Below are positions 15,701 to 23,856 of a stretch of DNA of 39,945 nucleotides, one piece after another. The notes under the pieces are model-generated. The model saw nothing but the letters and a program-made list of their open reading frames with translations, had not been told where the DNA came from and did not search any database. The DNA lies in the NCBI GenBank assembly GCA_937902125.1, contig CALDIB010000023.1, positions 1 to 39,945 of the forward strand. The letters run 5' to 3'. Positions within the stretch are counted from its first letter, which is position 1, and each line of letters begins with the position of its first letter. Source of the stretch: an uncultured Treponema sp. (GTDB taxonomy: Bacteria; Spirochaetota; Spirochaetia; Treponematales; Treponemataceae). Position numbers and translations under genes: made by a program.

Positions 15701-17080
15701 GTGAAAAAGACAAAGAAATTTTTTGCCCTGACATTTTGCGCCCTCTTGGCCCAAAACCTTTTCGCGGCGGACATAACCATAACGGAAGACCAAAAGCCCG
15801 CCCCTTCAGAAGAAGCCGGCTTCGCGCTGAAATTGCAGGCCGCCTTAAATTCCGGCTCAATAGAAAACGCCTTGTCGCTTTTTGATTCCGCCGCCGCGCC
15901 CATTCAAAAAAACCTTGACATGCAAAAGCTTCGCGCCTCCCTTTTAATCAGCGCCAAAAAAAACGCGGACGCTCAAAAATTGATTCAAGAGCTTGAGCAA
16001 AAAAATTCAGGGGACATAGAAATAAAGGAACTGAAAATGCTTTTGGCCAAATCCTCTGGAAACGCCGCCGCAAAAAGCGCCGCCATAAAAGAGCTTTTGG
16101 CCTTGGAGCCCAACAACCCCGCCGCAAATGTGGAGCTTGGCGCAGAAAAAGTTTTGCGAAAAAAATACAAGGAGGCGCGGACCTATTACATGACGGCGCT
16201 CAAGGGCGACCAAAACAACCAAGACGCGCTTTTTGGCTACGGACAAACCTCGTACTATTTGAACAAGATTGACGACGCAAAAAAAGCCTTCAATAAAATT
16301 TTGAGCCTTGACCCAAATAGTTCCGTGGCCTACTCCTACCTTGGAAAGCTTTACGCCGAAGACGAAAACTACAAGCTGGCCGAAGAAAGCGTCGCCAAGG
16401 CCATTCAGTTGGATCCCGGCGCCTACGATTACTACATGGACTTTGGAACCTATTCAAGAATGAGGGGAAAATTCCAGCAGGCGGAAAAAGCTTGGTCAAC
16501 GGCGATAAAGCTTGACCCCAATTATTTTTTGGCCTACGCCTACAGAGCGGGCTTGTATGACGAGCAAAACATGTATGCCAAAGCGCTGGACGACTACCGC
16601 ATGGTAATCAAGACAAATCCCAAATATTATTTTGCCTACGAGTCTTTGGGAATTTTGGCTTGGCATGAAGGAAACTTTGCCGAAGCCCGCGCGTCTTTTG
16701 AAAAAGCCTATTCATACTATCCACAAAACATTTCCTATCCCTTGATAATCGCGGCCTGCATGTATAAGGACAAAAAAGCCTTTGAGGTAAAGCCCTTCTT
16801 GCAAAAGGCCATGAAAAATTACGGCGACCATGAATCCCTTGAATATCTTATGCTCCGCCTTTACCACGACCTTGGCCCTGGCAACGCCGAAAATTTAATA
16901 ACGCAAAAAATCAGCAAGGAAGACAATTCCACCAAAAAAGGAAAGATGGGCTTTTACATGGCGCTTTACGACGAAATCAAGGGCCGAGACGAGTTGGCGA
17001 AAAAGCAATACAACGAAATCGCTTCCCTTCAAAGCCCCATGTTCTTTGAATACAGGCTTGCGGAATGGAAAGTTCGTTAG
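15701..17080 (+). CDS. Exported TPR-repeat protein
   Basis: 459 residues. I start it at the GTG at 15701, which has GGAG eight bases upstream and yields a clean signal peptide (MKKTKKFFALTFCALLAQNLFA) with a likely cut after the final Ala; the open frame continues ten codons further upstream. Residues about 60-400 are tandem tetratricopeptide repeats, easily seen in A-x-x-x-A-LDPNSS-x-AY-x-LG repeats such as KILSLDPNSSVAYSYLGKLY and AIKLDPNYFLAYAYRAGLY. It is therefore a periplasmic scaffold for protein-protein contacts. Its stop codon lies inside a 13-bp hairpin. It is divergent from the membrane-anchored protein, which may be a partner. Confidence 0.9.
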   Translation: MKKTKKFFALTFCALLAQNLFAADITITEDQKPAPSEEAGFALKLQAALNSGSIENALSLFDSAAAPIQKNLDMQKLRASLLISAKKNADAQKLIQELEQKNSGDIEIKELKMLLAKSSGNAAAKSAAIKELLALEPNNPAANVELGAEKVLRKKYKEARTYYMTALKGDQNNQDALFGYGQTSYYLNKIDDAKKAFNKILSLDPNSSVAYSYLGKLYAEDENYKLAEESVAKAIQLDPGAYDYYMDFGTYSRMRGKFQQAEKAWSTAIKLDPNYFLAYAYRAGLYDEQNMYAKALDDYRMVIKTNPKYYFAYESLGILAWHEGNFAEARASFEKAYSYYPQNISYPLIIAACMYKDKKAFEVKPFLQKAMKNYGDHESLEYLMLRLYHDLGPGNAENLITQKISKEDNSTKKGKMGFYMALYDEIKGRDELAKKQYNEIASLQSPMFFEYRLAEWKVR

Positions 17081-17161
17081 TCCTTACGGACTAACGAACT
17101 TGACGAGTTTCGCTTCGCGAAACTCGCGGGCAGATTTGAAAGTCTTGCGGCGTTCAAATCT
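17071..17161. repeat. Array of three perfect hairpins at the TPR gene end
   Basis: Three consecutive inverted repeats: 13 bp with a TTAC loop (17071-17083 with 17088-17100, containing the TAG stop of the TPR gene), 10 bp with a 3-nt loop (17104-17113 with 17117-17126), and 9 bp with a 12-nt loop (17132-17140 with 17153-17161). They fill the gap before the TraB-family gene, and each stem has a different sequence. Confidence 0.85.
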
Positions 17162-17209
17162 CGCAAAACAAATTCAAAACTCGCGGCAAATTGAAAAAAG
17201 GAAAACAAA

Positions 17210-18439
17210 ATGGAATCAACATCATCGTCAACAAAAAAAATTCTTGACCTTAACGGAAGAAAAATAACCTTGATTGGAACGGCCCACGTTTCCCCGGAAT
17301 CAGTGGAACAAGTCAAAAACGAAATTCAAAACGAGCCGCCGGAATGCGCCGCCATAGAACTTGACTCAGGCCGCTACGAGGCGATGACAAACCCCGACCG
17401 CTACCGGGAACTTGACATTATAAAAGTAATAAAGCGGGGCGAAGCGCTTTTGCTTTTGGCAAACCTAATATTAAGCTCATTCCAAAAACGCATGGGCCAA
17501 AATGTCGGCGTTCAACCAGGCGACGAAATGCGCGCGGCCATAGACAAAGCGGACGAAAATGAAATTCCTTTTGAATTGGTTGACCGGCCCATAAAGGTCA
17601 CCCTAAACCGCGCTTGGGCAAAAAATTCTTTTTGGGGAAAGGCCAAGCTTTTGGCCGCGCTGATTTCTTCCGCTTTCAGCAAAGAGGAAATAAGCGCGGA
17701 AGAAATTGAATCCCTTAAAAAAGGCAACGAAATGGATTCAATGATGCAAGAGCTTTCAGAATTTTTGCCCACAGTGAAAGAAGTTCTGATTGACGAGCGG
17801 GACCAATACTTAGCCAGCCGCATTTGGCAATGCAAGAACTCCGGCGGCCAAGAAGCCAAAAGCGTCACGGCGGTTTTAGGCGCGGGCCACCTTCCCGGCG
17901 TTCAAAAGCATTTGGAGGAAATCGCCGACGGCCGCGAAGACAGCGACACCAGCGCCATAGAAAGCGTTCCGCCAAAAGGAATCGTCTCAAAAATTTTAGG
18001 CTGGACAATTCCCGCTCTCATAGCGGCGCTGATTGGGGCCGGCTTTTACTTTGGCGGAAAAAACATGGGCGGCCAATTCCTTGGCTCATGGATAATTTGG
18101 AACGGACTGTTGGCGGCCATTGGAACCCTGCTGGCGGCCGGCCATCCGCTGGCGATTTTGGCGGCCTTTTTGGGAGCGCCCATAACTTCCCTCTGCCCCC
18201 TTGTGGGCGTCGGCCTTGTGGCGGGAATCGTTCAAGCCGCGGTCAAAAAGCCCAAGGTGCGGGACATGGAAAGTTTGGCCGACGACGCCGCCACGCTAAA
18301 GGGCTTTTATTCCAACAGAATCACAAGAGTACTTTTGGTCTTTGTTCTTTCTTCGTTGGGAAGCAGCGTCGGAACGTTCGTCGCCGGCGCCTCAATCGTA
18401 AAAGAGCTGACCGCAAAAATCATTTCCCTCTTTGGCTAA
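17210..18439 (+). CDS. TraB/PrgY-family protein with C-terminal membrane domain
   Basis: 409 residues. Residues 10-240 form the TraB/PrgY/GumN-type domain, with LIGTAHVSPESVEQV at residues 20-34, AIELDSGRY, a central acidic helical region and VLGAGHLPGVQKHL near 225. The His and Glu/Asp residues in these blocks are the conserved ones for this fold, related to TIKI-type proteases. Residues about 265-405 hold four hydrophobic segments (for example IPALIAALIGAGFYFGG). Known relatives act in pheromone shutdown in enterococci, but most bacterial and archaeal copies are uncharacterised. An AAGGA ribosome site precedes the ATG. Confidence 0.9.
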   Translation: MESTSSSTKKILDLNGRKITLIGTAHVSPESVEQVKNEIQNEPPECAAIELDSGRYEAMTNPDRYRELDIIKVIKRGEALLLLANLILSSFQKRMGQNVGVQPGDEMRAAIDKADENEIPFELVDRPIKVTLNRAWAKNSFWGKAKLLAALISSAFSKEEISAEEIESLKKGNEMDSMMQELSEFLPTVKEVLIDERDQYLASRIWQCKNSGGQEAKSVTAVLGAGHLPGVQKHLEEIADGREDSDTSAIESVPPKGIVSKILGWTIPALIAALIGAGFYFGGKNMGGQFLGSWIIWNGLLAAIGTLLAAGHPLAILAAFLGAPITSLCPLVGVGLVAGIVQAAVKKPKVRDMESLADDAATLKGFYSNRITRVLLVFVLSSLGSSVGTFVAGASIVKELTAKIISLFG

Positions 18440-18460
18440 AAACATCCTTGACAAGGCGCT

Positions 18461-19813
18461 TTATTTTCCAAAGGCCGCCTTGACAAGTCCCTTTATGTCC
18501 GAAACATAAACGCCGTCCTCGCATTTTTCAGGGCAGATTATTTTTTCGTAGCCCAAGGCTTTTGCGGTCTTTACCCTTTGCTTGATTCTTGAAACAGGCC
18601 TTATTTCTCCCGCCAAGCTAAGCTCGCCCACAAGGGCGCTGGCGTTTGGAAGCGCCACGTCGGTTCTTGCCGAATAAAGCGCCGCCGCCAAAGCCGCGTC
18701 GATGGCGCTTTCCGTAAGGCGGATTCCTCCCGCCACGTTAACATAAATGTCTTGGTCGCTGAACCTAAGGCCCGCCCTTTTTTCCAAAACAGCGGCAACG
18801 CGGCTGACTCTGGCGCTGTCAATTTTTTCGGAATATACGCGGCTTAAGGAGGCTTTTGCGGGAACTGTCAGCGCTTGAATTTCAACCATAAAAACGCGGC
18901 TTCCTTCAAAGACCGCGGCGCAAGCGATTCCGGCCGGCTGCGAGCCTTCCCTTCGGGTGATGAACATGGCGCTGGGATCTTGAATTTCAACCAAGCCCTT
19001 GGGCCCCATTTCAAAAATGCCAAGCTCGTCAACCGAGCCAAAGCGGTTTTTTAAAGCGCGCAAGAACCTTGTTTCGTCGTTGTTCCGCTCAAAAGAAAGA
19101 ACGGTGTCAACCATGTGCTCCAGCGCCTTGGGGCCGGCAATGTTTCCGTCCTTGGTGACATGGGCGGTCATAATCAAAACCGAATCCCGCTCCTTGACCC
19201 AGCCAATCAATTCGTTTGAGCAATACTTCAACTGATTGACCGTTCCAGGAATGATTCCCCCTTCAACTGAATAAACGGTTTGAATTGAATCCACAACCAC
19301 AAAAACGGGATTCAATTTGTCCAAGGCGGAAAGGGTGTCTTCCAAGCGGGTCGTACACAAAACTTCAATTTTTGAGGAATCCAGACCTAAACGGTCGGCG
19401 CGGCCCTTTATTTGCGAGGCGGACTCTTCTCCGCTGACATACAAAACCCGGCCGCTTTGCCACCGGCTTATGTTGGCGGCGGCTTGAATGAGCAAAGTGC
19501 TTTTTCCGATTCCAGGCTCTCCTCCAAGCAAGACGGCGCTTCTTTTTGTGGCGCCGCCGCCCAAGGCCCGGTCAAATTCTCCGACGCCGCTTTGAAGGCG
19601 CTCGTCTTCCAAAGCCTGCGCCGTGGAAAGGGGAACGGGCCGCGCCATTTGCGCCGAGGAGCCGCCCCGCAAGCTTGCCGCCGAAGCGTTTGGGTCTTCG
19701 ATAAATTCTTGCATGGTGTTCCATTGGCCGCAGTCTGGACAACGGCCAAGCCATTTGGGATGCGTCGAGCCGCATTCAGAGCATTTGAAAACTACAATCG
19801 CTTTTTTTGCCAT
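18461..19813 (-). CDS. radA: DNA repair protein RadA
   Basis: 450-residue RecA-like branch-migration ATPase that helps process recombination intermediates. All landmarks are present: the N-terminal C4 zinc finger (CSECGSTHPKWLGRCPDCG, residues 11-29), Walker A GGEPGIGKST near residue 97, Walker B FVVVDSIQT, the RadA-specific KNRFGS block, and the C-terminal Lon-protease-like domain (IYVNVAGGIRLTESAIDAALA). Length is normal. It is convergent with the TraB-family gene, and the start codon has a -10 box 7 nt upstream rather than a ribosome site. Confidence 0.97.
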   Translation of the reverse strand: MAKKAIVVFKCSECGSTHPKWLGRCPDCGQWNTMQEFIEDPNASAASLRGGSSAQMARPVPLSTAQALEDERLQSGVGEFDRALGGGATKRSAVLLGGEPGIGKSTLLIQAAANISRWQSGRVLYVSGEESASQIKGRADRLGLDSSKIEVLCTTRLEDTLSALDKLNPVFVVVDSIQTVYSVEGGIIPGTVNQLKYCSNELIGWVKERDSVLIMTAHVTKDGNIAGPKALEHMVDTVLSFERNNDETRFLRALKNRFGSVDELGIFEMGPKGLVEIQDPSAMFITRREGSQPAGIACAAVFEGSRVFMVEIQALTVPAKASLSRVYSEKIDSARVSRVAAVLEKRAGLRFSDQDIYVNVAGGIRLTESAIDAALAAALYSARTDVALPNASALVGELSLAGEIRPVSRIKQRVKTAKALGYEKIICPEKCEDGVYVSDIKGLVKAAFGK

Positions 19814-19820
19814 ACACTAT

Positions 19821-19851
19821 ATCATAGCGTTTTTTTTGTGAAATTCATCAA
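19821..19851 (-). promoter_or_regulatory. radA promoter, leaderless spacing
   Basis: Minus strand TATGAT (19821-19826) ends 7 nt before the radA ATG. The best -35 is TTGATG (19846-19851), with a longer 19-bp spacer. Confidence 0.45.
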
Positions 19852-19859
19852 AAATTCAG

Positions 19860-20180
19860 GCAACCTCGAAAAACTGAAATTTGAGGTTGCCGTCGAGTTT
19901 AAAAGCCCGAAATTGCGGGCTTTTAAACATCGCATTTTCAATGTTGCCTCTAAAAAACTGAAGTTTTTAGAGGCTCCCTTCAATAAAAAACGCAAAAAAA
20001 ATTATTTAGAGTATCTCTAAAAACTGAAGTTTTTAGAGGTTCCCTTTACAGCCTATCTCTATTGACTTATTCCATTATGCGTTGTAAAATCGGCAACTAG
20101 CTTGTAAACAAGCTGACAAACTCTCTCCGATGTCCAGCTTGCTGGACGGCAGGGACTTTTGGTTTTGCCAAAAGCCCCTG
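19860..20180. repeat. Hairpin array in the radA-cysE gap
   Basis: About 370 bp without a gene, filled by inverted repeats: 8 bp (19860-19867 with 19883-19890), 13 bp (19897-19909 with 19916-19928), 10 bp (19947-19956 with 19964-19973), 10 bp (20015-20024 with 20029-20038), 7 bp (20099-20105 with 20108-20114), 7 bp (20132-20138 with 20141-20147), and 12 pairs with one mismatch (20150-20162 with 20168-20180). The third and fourth, with flanks, are direct copies of each other (19948-19980 and 20015-20047). The last lies just beyond the cysE stop and may end its transcript. Confidence 0.85.
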
Positions 20181-20187
20181 TTTTGTT

Positions 20188-21063
20188 TTAGTTTCTTGTT
20201 CCCGGCGGAACCGATTCAATTATCCAAGAGTTTCCGGCAATGACGCTGCCCTTTCCAATTACAGTCTGGCCGCCTAAAATCGTGGCGTTGGAATAAATTA
20301 TAACGTCGTCTTCTATTGTTGGATGCCGCTTTTTGTTTTGCAAATCTTTTTGAAGGCTCAAGGCGCCCAAAGTGACTCCTTGATAAATCTTTACGTTGTT
20401 TCCTATGACGGTGGTTTCGCCGATTACAATTCCAGTTCCGTGGTCGATAAAAAAGGACTCGCCGATTTCCGCGCCCGGATGAATGTCGATTCCCGTTTTG
20501 CCGTGGGTGTGCTCCGTCATTATTCTGGGAATGATTGGAACTCCGGCGGCGTAAAGGAAATGCGCGATGCGGTAAACGATGATGGCCTCAAGGCCGGGAT
20601 ACGACAAAATCACTTCTCCAAGGGAGCGGGCGGCCGGGTCTCCCGCGGTGATGGCGGCGGCGTCCTTTTTTATCTTTGAGCGCAAATCGGGAATGGCTTC
20701 TATCAAAGTTTCCACAGTCTTTTGAGCCAGCTTGTAGCAATGGGAGTTCTTGAAATTTTCGGCGCGCTCTTCCCCCATTTCCTCGCCTCCGCATTTTTGC
20801 CAAAGGACCCGCAAAAGCGCCTTTTGAATTTCAGGGGTTAAAATCGAAATGATTCTGTTGACATGCTTTCCCACAACATAGCGCAAATTTTCGCTGTCCA
20901 GCTGCTCGTCGTATTTAAAGCCGGGAAAAATCAAGGCCTGCAAGTCGCTCAAGGCCGCGACCACATTGGCGCGGTTGGGAAGGTTTTCCGCCCCGCTCCT
21001 GTTTATTCCTCCAAGGCTTTTGTAAGAGTCCATTATATTGTCGATAAGCTTTTCAAATTCCAT
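20188..21063 (-). CDS. cysE: Serine O-acetyltransferase
   Basis: 291-residue hexapeptide-repeat enzyme that acetylates L-serine with acetyl-CoA, the first step of cysteine synthesis. Residues 1-140 are the helical N-terminal domain. Residues about 185-285 are the left-handed beta-helix, with the catalytic-site blocks HTHGKTGIDIHPGAEIG and IDHGTGIVIGETTVIG, and GGQTVIGKGSVIAGNSWI near the end. The C-terminus is short, ending PPGTRN. The gene fits a free-living gut Treponema rather than the auxotrophic T. pallidum. It could use sulfide produced from sulfate if the SulP transporter imports sulfate. Confidence 0.95.
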   Translation of the reverse strand: MEFEKLIDNIMDSYKSLGGINRSGAENLPNRANVVAALSDLQALIFPGFKYDEQLDSENLRYVVGKHVNRIISILTPEIQKALLRVLWQKCGGEEMGEERAENFKNSHCYKLAQKTVETLIEAIPDLRSKIKKDAAAITAGDPAARSLGEVILSYPGLEAIIVYRIAHFLYAAGVPIIPRIMTEHTHGKTGIDIHPGAEIGESFFIDHGTGIVIGETTVIGNNVKIYQGVTLGALSLQKDLQNKKRHPTIEDDVIIYSNATILGGQTVIGKGSVIAGNSWIIESVPPGTRN

Positions 21064-21145
21064 GAGATGACCTGCTTGGGAATAATGATACAGTGAAAGG
21101 CCTTTTTTGTGAAGAGCTTCGCCGCGGCAGTTTTTCTAAGACGAA

Positions 21146-21532
21146 TTGACAAGAGAAGGCCTTTCTTTTTATTTTACAAAAAAGGCTTCAGACTTGGCCG
21201 CCCCTTTTATTTTCGCGGCCCTCATAGCCTTGATAAATTTTGTCCTCTTTCCCCGGCGCCTTAAAAGCCTTTATAACGCGGACAAGGCCCTTCAAGAGCC
21301 CTGCGAATTGACTTTGACTCCGGAAGGAATCACTGAAAAAAACGCCAGGGGCTCAGCCCAGTTCTTTAAAGACGAGTTTAGAAAAGTTATTTTTGGAAAA
21401 AAAGTTTTGTCAATTTTCGTTTCCCTGCAAAAAGCCATTCTAATTCCCCGGCATTGCTTTTCTTCAAAAGAAGAGGAAGGGGACTTTGAGGCCTTTGTCA
21501 AAGAAAACTATGTGACGGAAAAGAAAAAATAA
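21146..21532 (+). CDS. YcxB-like membrane protein, probably N-terminally truncated
   Basis: At most 128 residues from a TTG start, with one hydrophobic segment (LAAPFIFAALIALINFVLF) followed by a soluble domain. The pattern CELTLTPEGITEKNARG, then LSIFVSLQKAILIPRHCFSS, resembles the C-terminal YcxB-like domain (PF14317). Family members normally have about 40 more N-terminal residues and two membrane segments. Here an in-frame stop lies just upstream of the TTG, and no ATG precedes the membrane segment. It may be a 5'-truncated remnant or an atypical short form. Confidence 0.55.
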   Translation: MTREGLSFYFTKKASDLAAPFIFAALIALINFVLFPRRLKSLYNADKALQEPCELTLTPEGITEKNARGSAQFFKDEFRKVIFGKKVLSIFVSLQKAILIPRHCFSSKEEEGDFEAFVKENYVTEKKK

Positions 21533-21555
21533 AAGGGCTGTGAGCAAAAAAAACC

Positions 21556-21609
21556 TTGACAAGTCCAAAAAGGAGATATATACTCAAAGTTGCTCAACCG
21601 GTTGAGCAA
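21556..21609 (+). promoter_or_regulatory. Beta-galactosidase promoter with LacI-type operator
   Basis: Perfect TTGACA (21556-21561), 17-bp spacer and TATACT (21579-21584). A perfect 20-bp palindrome, TTGCTCAACCGGTTGAGCAA (21590-21609), covers the predicted transcription start. The central CpG in an AACCGGTT core is typical of LacI/GalR-family operators. The regulator is not in this window. Confidence 0.85.
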
Positions 21610-21675
21610 ATAAAGGCCAAAATTCAAGCGCCTGCCCCGCTTGCCCGGCCTAAATTCCGCCATCTTGGAGGCTTT

Positions 21676-23829
21676 ATGTTTGACGAAACTTTTTCTTACA
21701 ATCCCCGGCATTTGACAAAAAACGGCAAGGCTTGGTTCCCCATTATGGGAGAGTTCCACTATTCCCGCTACCCACAAAAATTTTGGAAAGAGTCTCTTTT
21801 AAAGATGAAGGCCGGCGGCGTCACAATCGTTTCGTCTTACGTTATTTGGATTCACCACGAAGAAATTAAAAACGAATGGGATTGGAGCGGCCAAAAGGAC
21901 TTGCGCGCTTTTGTTCAGGCCATAAAGGAATGCGGCCTTTACATGATTTTGCGGGTTGGCCCTTGGAGCCACGCCGAAGTCAGAAACGGAGGCTTTCCTG
22001 ACTGGCTTCAGCATAATTACAAAGTCCGAACCAACGACAAGGACTACCTTGAGCAAGTCCGCCGCTTTTACTCAAAGATTTATGAGCAAGTCAAAGGCCT
22101 GCTTTTAAAAGACGGAGGCCCCGTCATTGGCCTTCAAATAGAAAACGAATTTGGCCATTGCGGAGGCCTTACAGGAGAAGAAGGGGAAAAGCACATGAAA
22201 GCCCTGCAGTCCATGGCAAAAGAAATTGGCTTTGACGTTCCCCTTTGGACGGCCACCGGCTGGGGCGGCGCCGTCACCGCGGGAATGCTTCCTGTGATGG
22301 GCGGCTATGTGGACGCGCCTTGGGACCAAAGGCCTTATGAAATTGAGCCCAGCGGAAATTATGTCATCACCCACGAGCGAAACGACCACAACATCGGAAG
22401 CGACTTTGGCTTTGGCCACGGAATTACTTTTGATCCGGCAAAGTTTCCCTATCTTACCGCGGAATTGGGAGGAGGCCTTGAGCCGACATTTTTGCGCCGC
22501 CCCGTTCCCACAAAAGAAGACATAGGCGCGGAAAGCCTTGTAAAGCTTGCCAGCGGCGTTAGTCTTTTGGGCTACTATATGTATCATGGCGGAACAAATC
22601 CCGACGGAAAGCTTTCAACTCTTGAAGAAAGCAAGGCCACCGGCTCTTTGAACGACCTTTGCCAAAAAAGCTATGACTTTTTCGCGCCCATCCGCGAATA
22701 CGGACAAATAAGCCCCACTTACAAAGAGCTTAAGTTGGACGCGCTTTTTGCCGCGGACTTTGGAGAAGACATTTGCCAAATGCCCAGCGATATTCCCGCC
22801 GAAAACCCTTTGGCGCCGGAAGACAAAAAAAATCTCCGCCGCGCCTTTAGAAGCCGGGACGGAAAAAACGGCAAAGAAGGATTTTTGTTCGTGAACAATT
22901 ACGTCCGCCATCAAAAGCAGGAAGAGCATAAGGGCGTTTTAATTTCGGTTCCAGGAACAGACATAACCTTTGGCCCTCTTGACATAAAAGACGGCGAATA
23001 CTTTTTCCTGCCCTTCAACATGCAAACAGGCGACGCTCTTTTAAAAAAGGCTTTGGCAAGTCCCTTGTGCAAAATAAACGGCGACTATGTTTTTTACAAG
23101 ACAAGCGCCTGCAAAGACAAGGCCGACGGAATCTTTGAATTTAAGGACGGAAAAGCGCCTGCAAACGCCCGCCTGATTTTGCTTGACCGCGAGCAAGCGC
23201 TAAACGCCTACAAGATTGTCCGGGGCCAAAAAGAGTTTCTTGTGATTTTTGACGGCGAGCTTTATGACGACGGCAAGACCCTTTCTTTGAGGGGAAAAAG
23301 CGCTGACGAATTTTATTCCTACCCGCCCCTTCCCGCATCTCCAAAAGGCTGGACAAAAAGCGCTTGCGGCGAGTTGACAAAATACAGCGGGGCGGACAAA
23401 AATTGTCCGCAAGGCCAAAAAGCCGCCGCGCTTCCAACGATAACGGCAGCGCCAGAAGCCAAGCGGGAAGCGGGAAAAAAATTCTATCGGCTGCAAATTC
23501 CAGAATGGAAGGGCGCGGCGGCGTCCCAAGGCCAGGAAGAAGTTCCGGTTTTGGACGACATCTTGCTCGACCTTTATTTTGACGGCTCCTATGCCCGCCT
23601 TTACAAAGAAGGCCGACTTGTGGCCGACAATTTGTTTTGCGGAAAAAACATTCCGTGGGAAATGGCCTTGCGCTTTTTTGAGCCGGGAAGCTACGAGCTT
23701 GAAATTCAAGAGCTGCGGGAAGATGAAAAAGTCTACTTGGAGGACAAGCCAAACTTTACAAACGGAAGCGCTTGCGACTTTGTTCGCTGCGAAGCCAAAG
23801 CCCTTTACAAAATTGAATGGACCTTTTGA
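21676..23829 (+). CDS. Glycoside hydrolase family 35 beta-galactosidase
   Basis: 717-residue GH35 enzyme that removes terminal beta-galactose. The catalytic (beta/alpha)8 barrel covers residues 1-330: GEFHYSRYP near 25-33, the acid/base Glu158 in IGLQIENEFG, the likely nucleophile Glu263 in TAELGGG, and the family signature YYMYHGGTNPDG at about 300-311. The remainder is beta-sandwich domains. There is no signal peptide, so it acts on imported oligosaccharides. The ATG at 21676 is chosen over the upstream open frame because GGAGG lies 4 bp before it and the upstream part is promoter and operator. Expression is probably substrate-induced through a LacI-type repressor. Confidence 0.94.
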   Translation: MFDETFSYNPRHLTKNGKAWFPIMGEFHYSRYPQKFWKESLLKMKAGGVTIVSSYVIWIHHEEIKNEWDWSGQKDLRAFVQAIKECGLYMILRVGPWSHAEVRNGGFPDWLQHNYKVRTNDKDYLEQVRRFYSKIYEQVKGLLLKDGGPVIGLQIENEFGHCGGLTGEEGEKHMKALQSMAKEIGFDVPLWTATGWGGAVTAGMLPVMGGYVDAPWDQRPYEIEPSGNYVITHERNDHNIGSDFGFGHGITFDPAKFPYLTAELGGGLEPTFLRRPVPTKEDIGAESLVKLASGVSLLGYYMYHGGTNPDGKLSTLEESKATGSLNDLCQKSYDFFAPIREYGQISPTYKELKLDALFAADFGEDICQMPSDIPAENPLAPEDKKNLRRAFRSRDGKNGKEGFLFVNNYVRHQKQEEHKGVLISVPGTDITFGPLDIKDGEYFFLPFNMQTGDALLKKALASPLCKINGDYVFYKTSACKDKADGIFEFKDGKAPANARLILLDREQALNAYKIVRGQKEFLVIFDGELYDDGKTLSLRGKSADEFYSYPPLPASPKGWTKSACGELTKYSGADKNCPQGQKAAALPTITAAPEAKREAGKKFYRLQIPEWKGAAASQGQEEVPVLDDILLDLYFDGSYARLYKEGRLVADNLFCGKNIPWEMALRFFEPGSYELEIQELREDEKVYLEDKPNFTNGSACDFVRCEAKALYKIEWTF

Positions 23830-23856
23830 CAAATTCGCCGGCGCTCAAAGCCGCCG

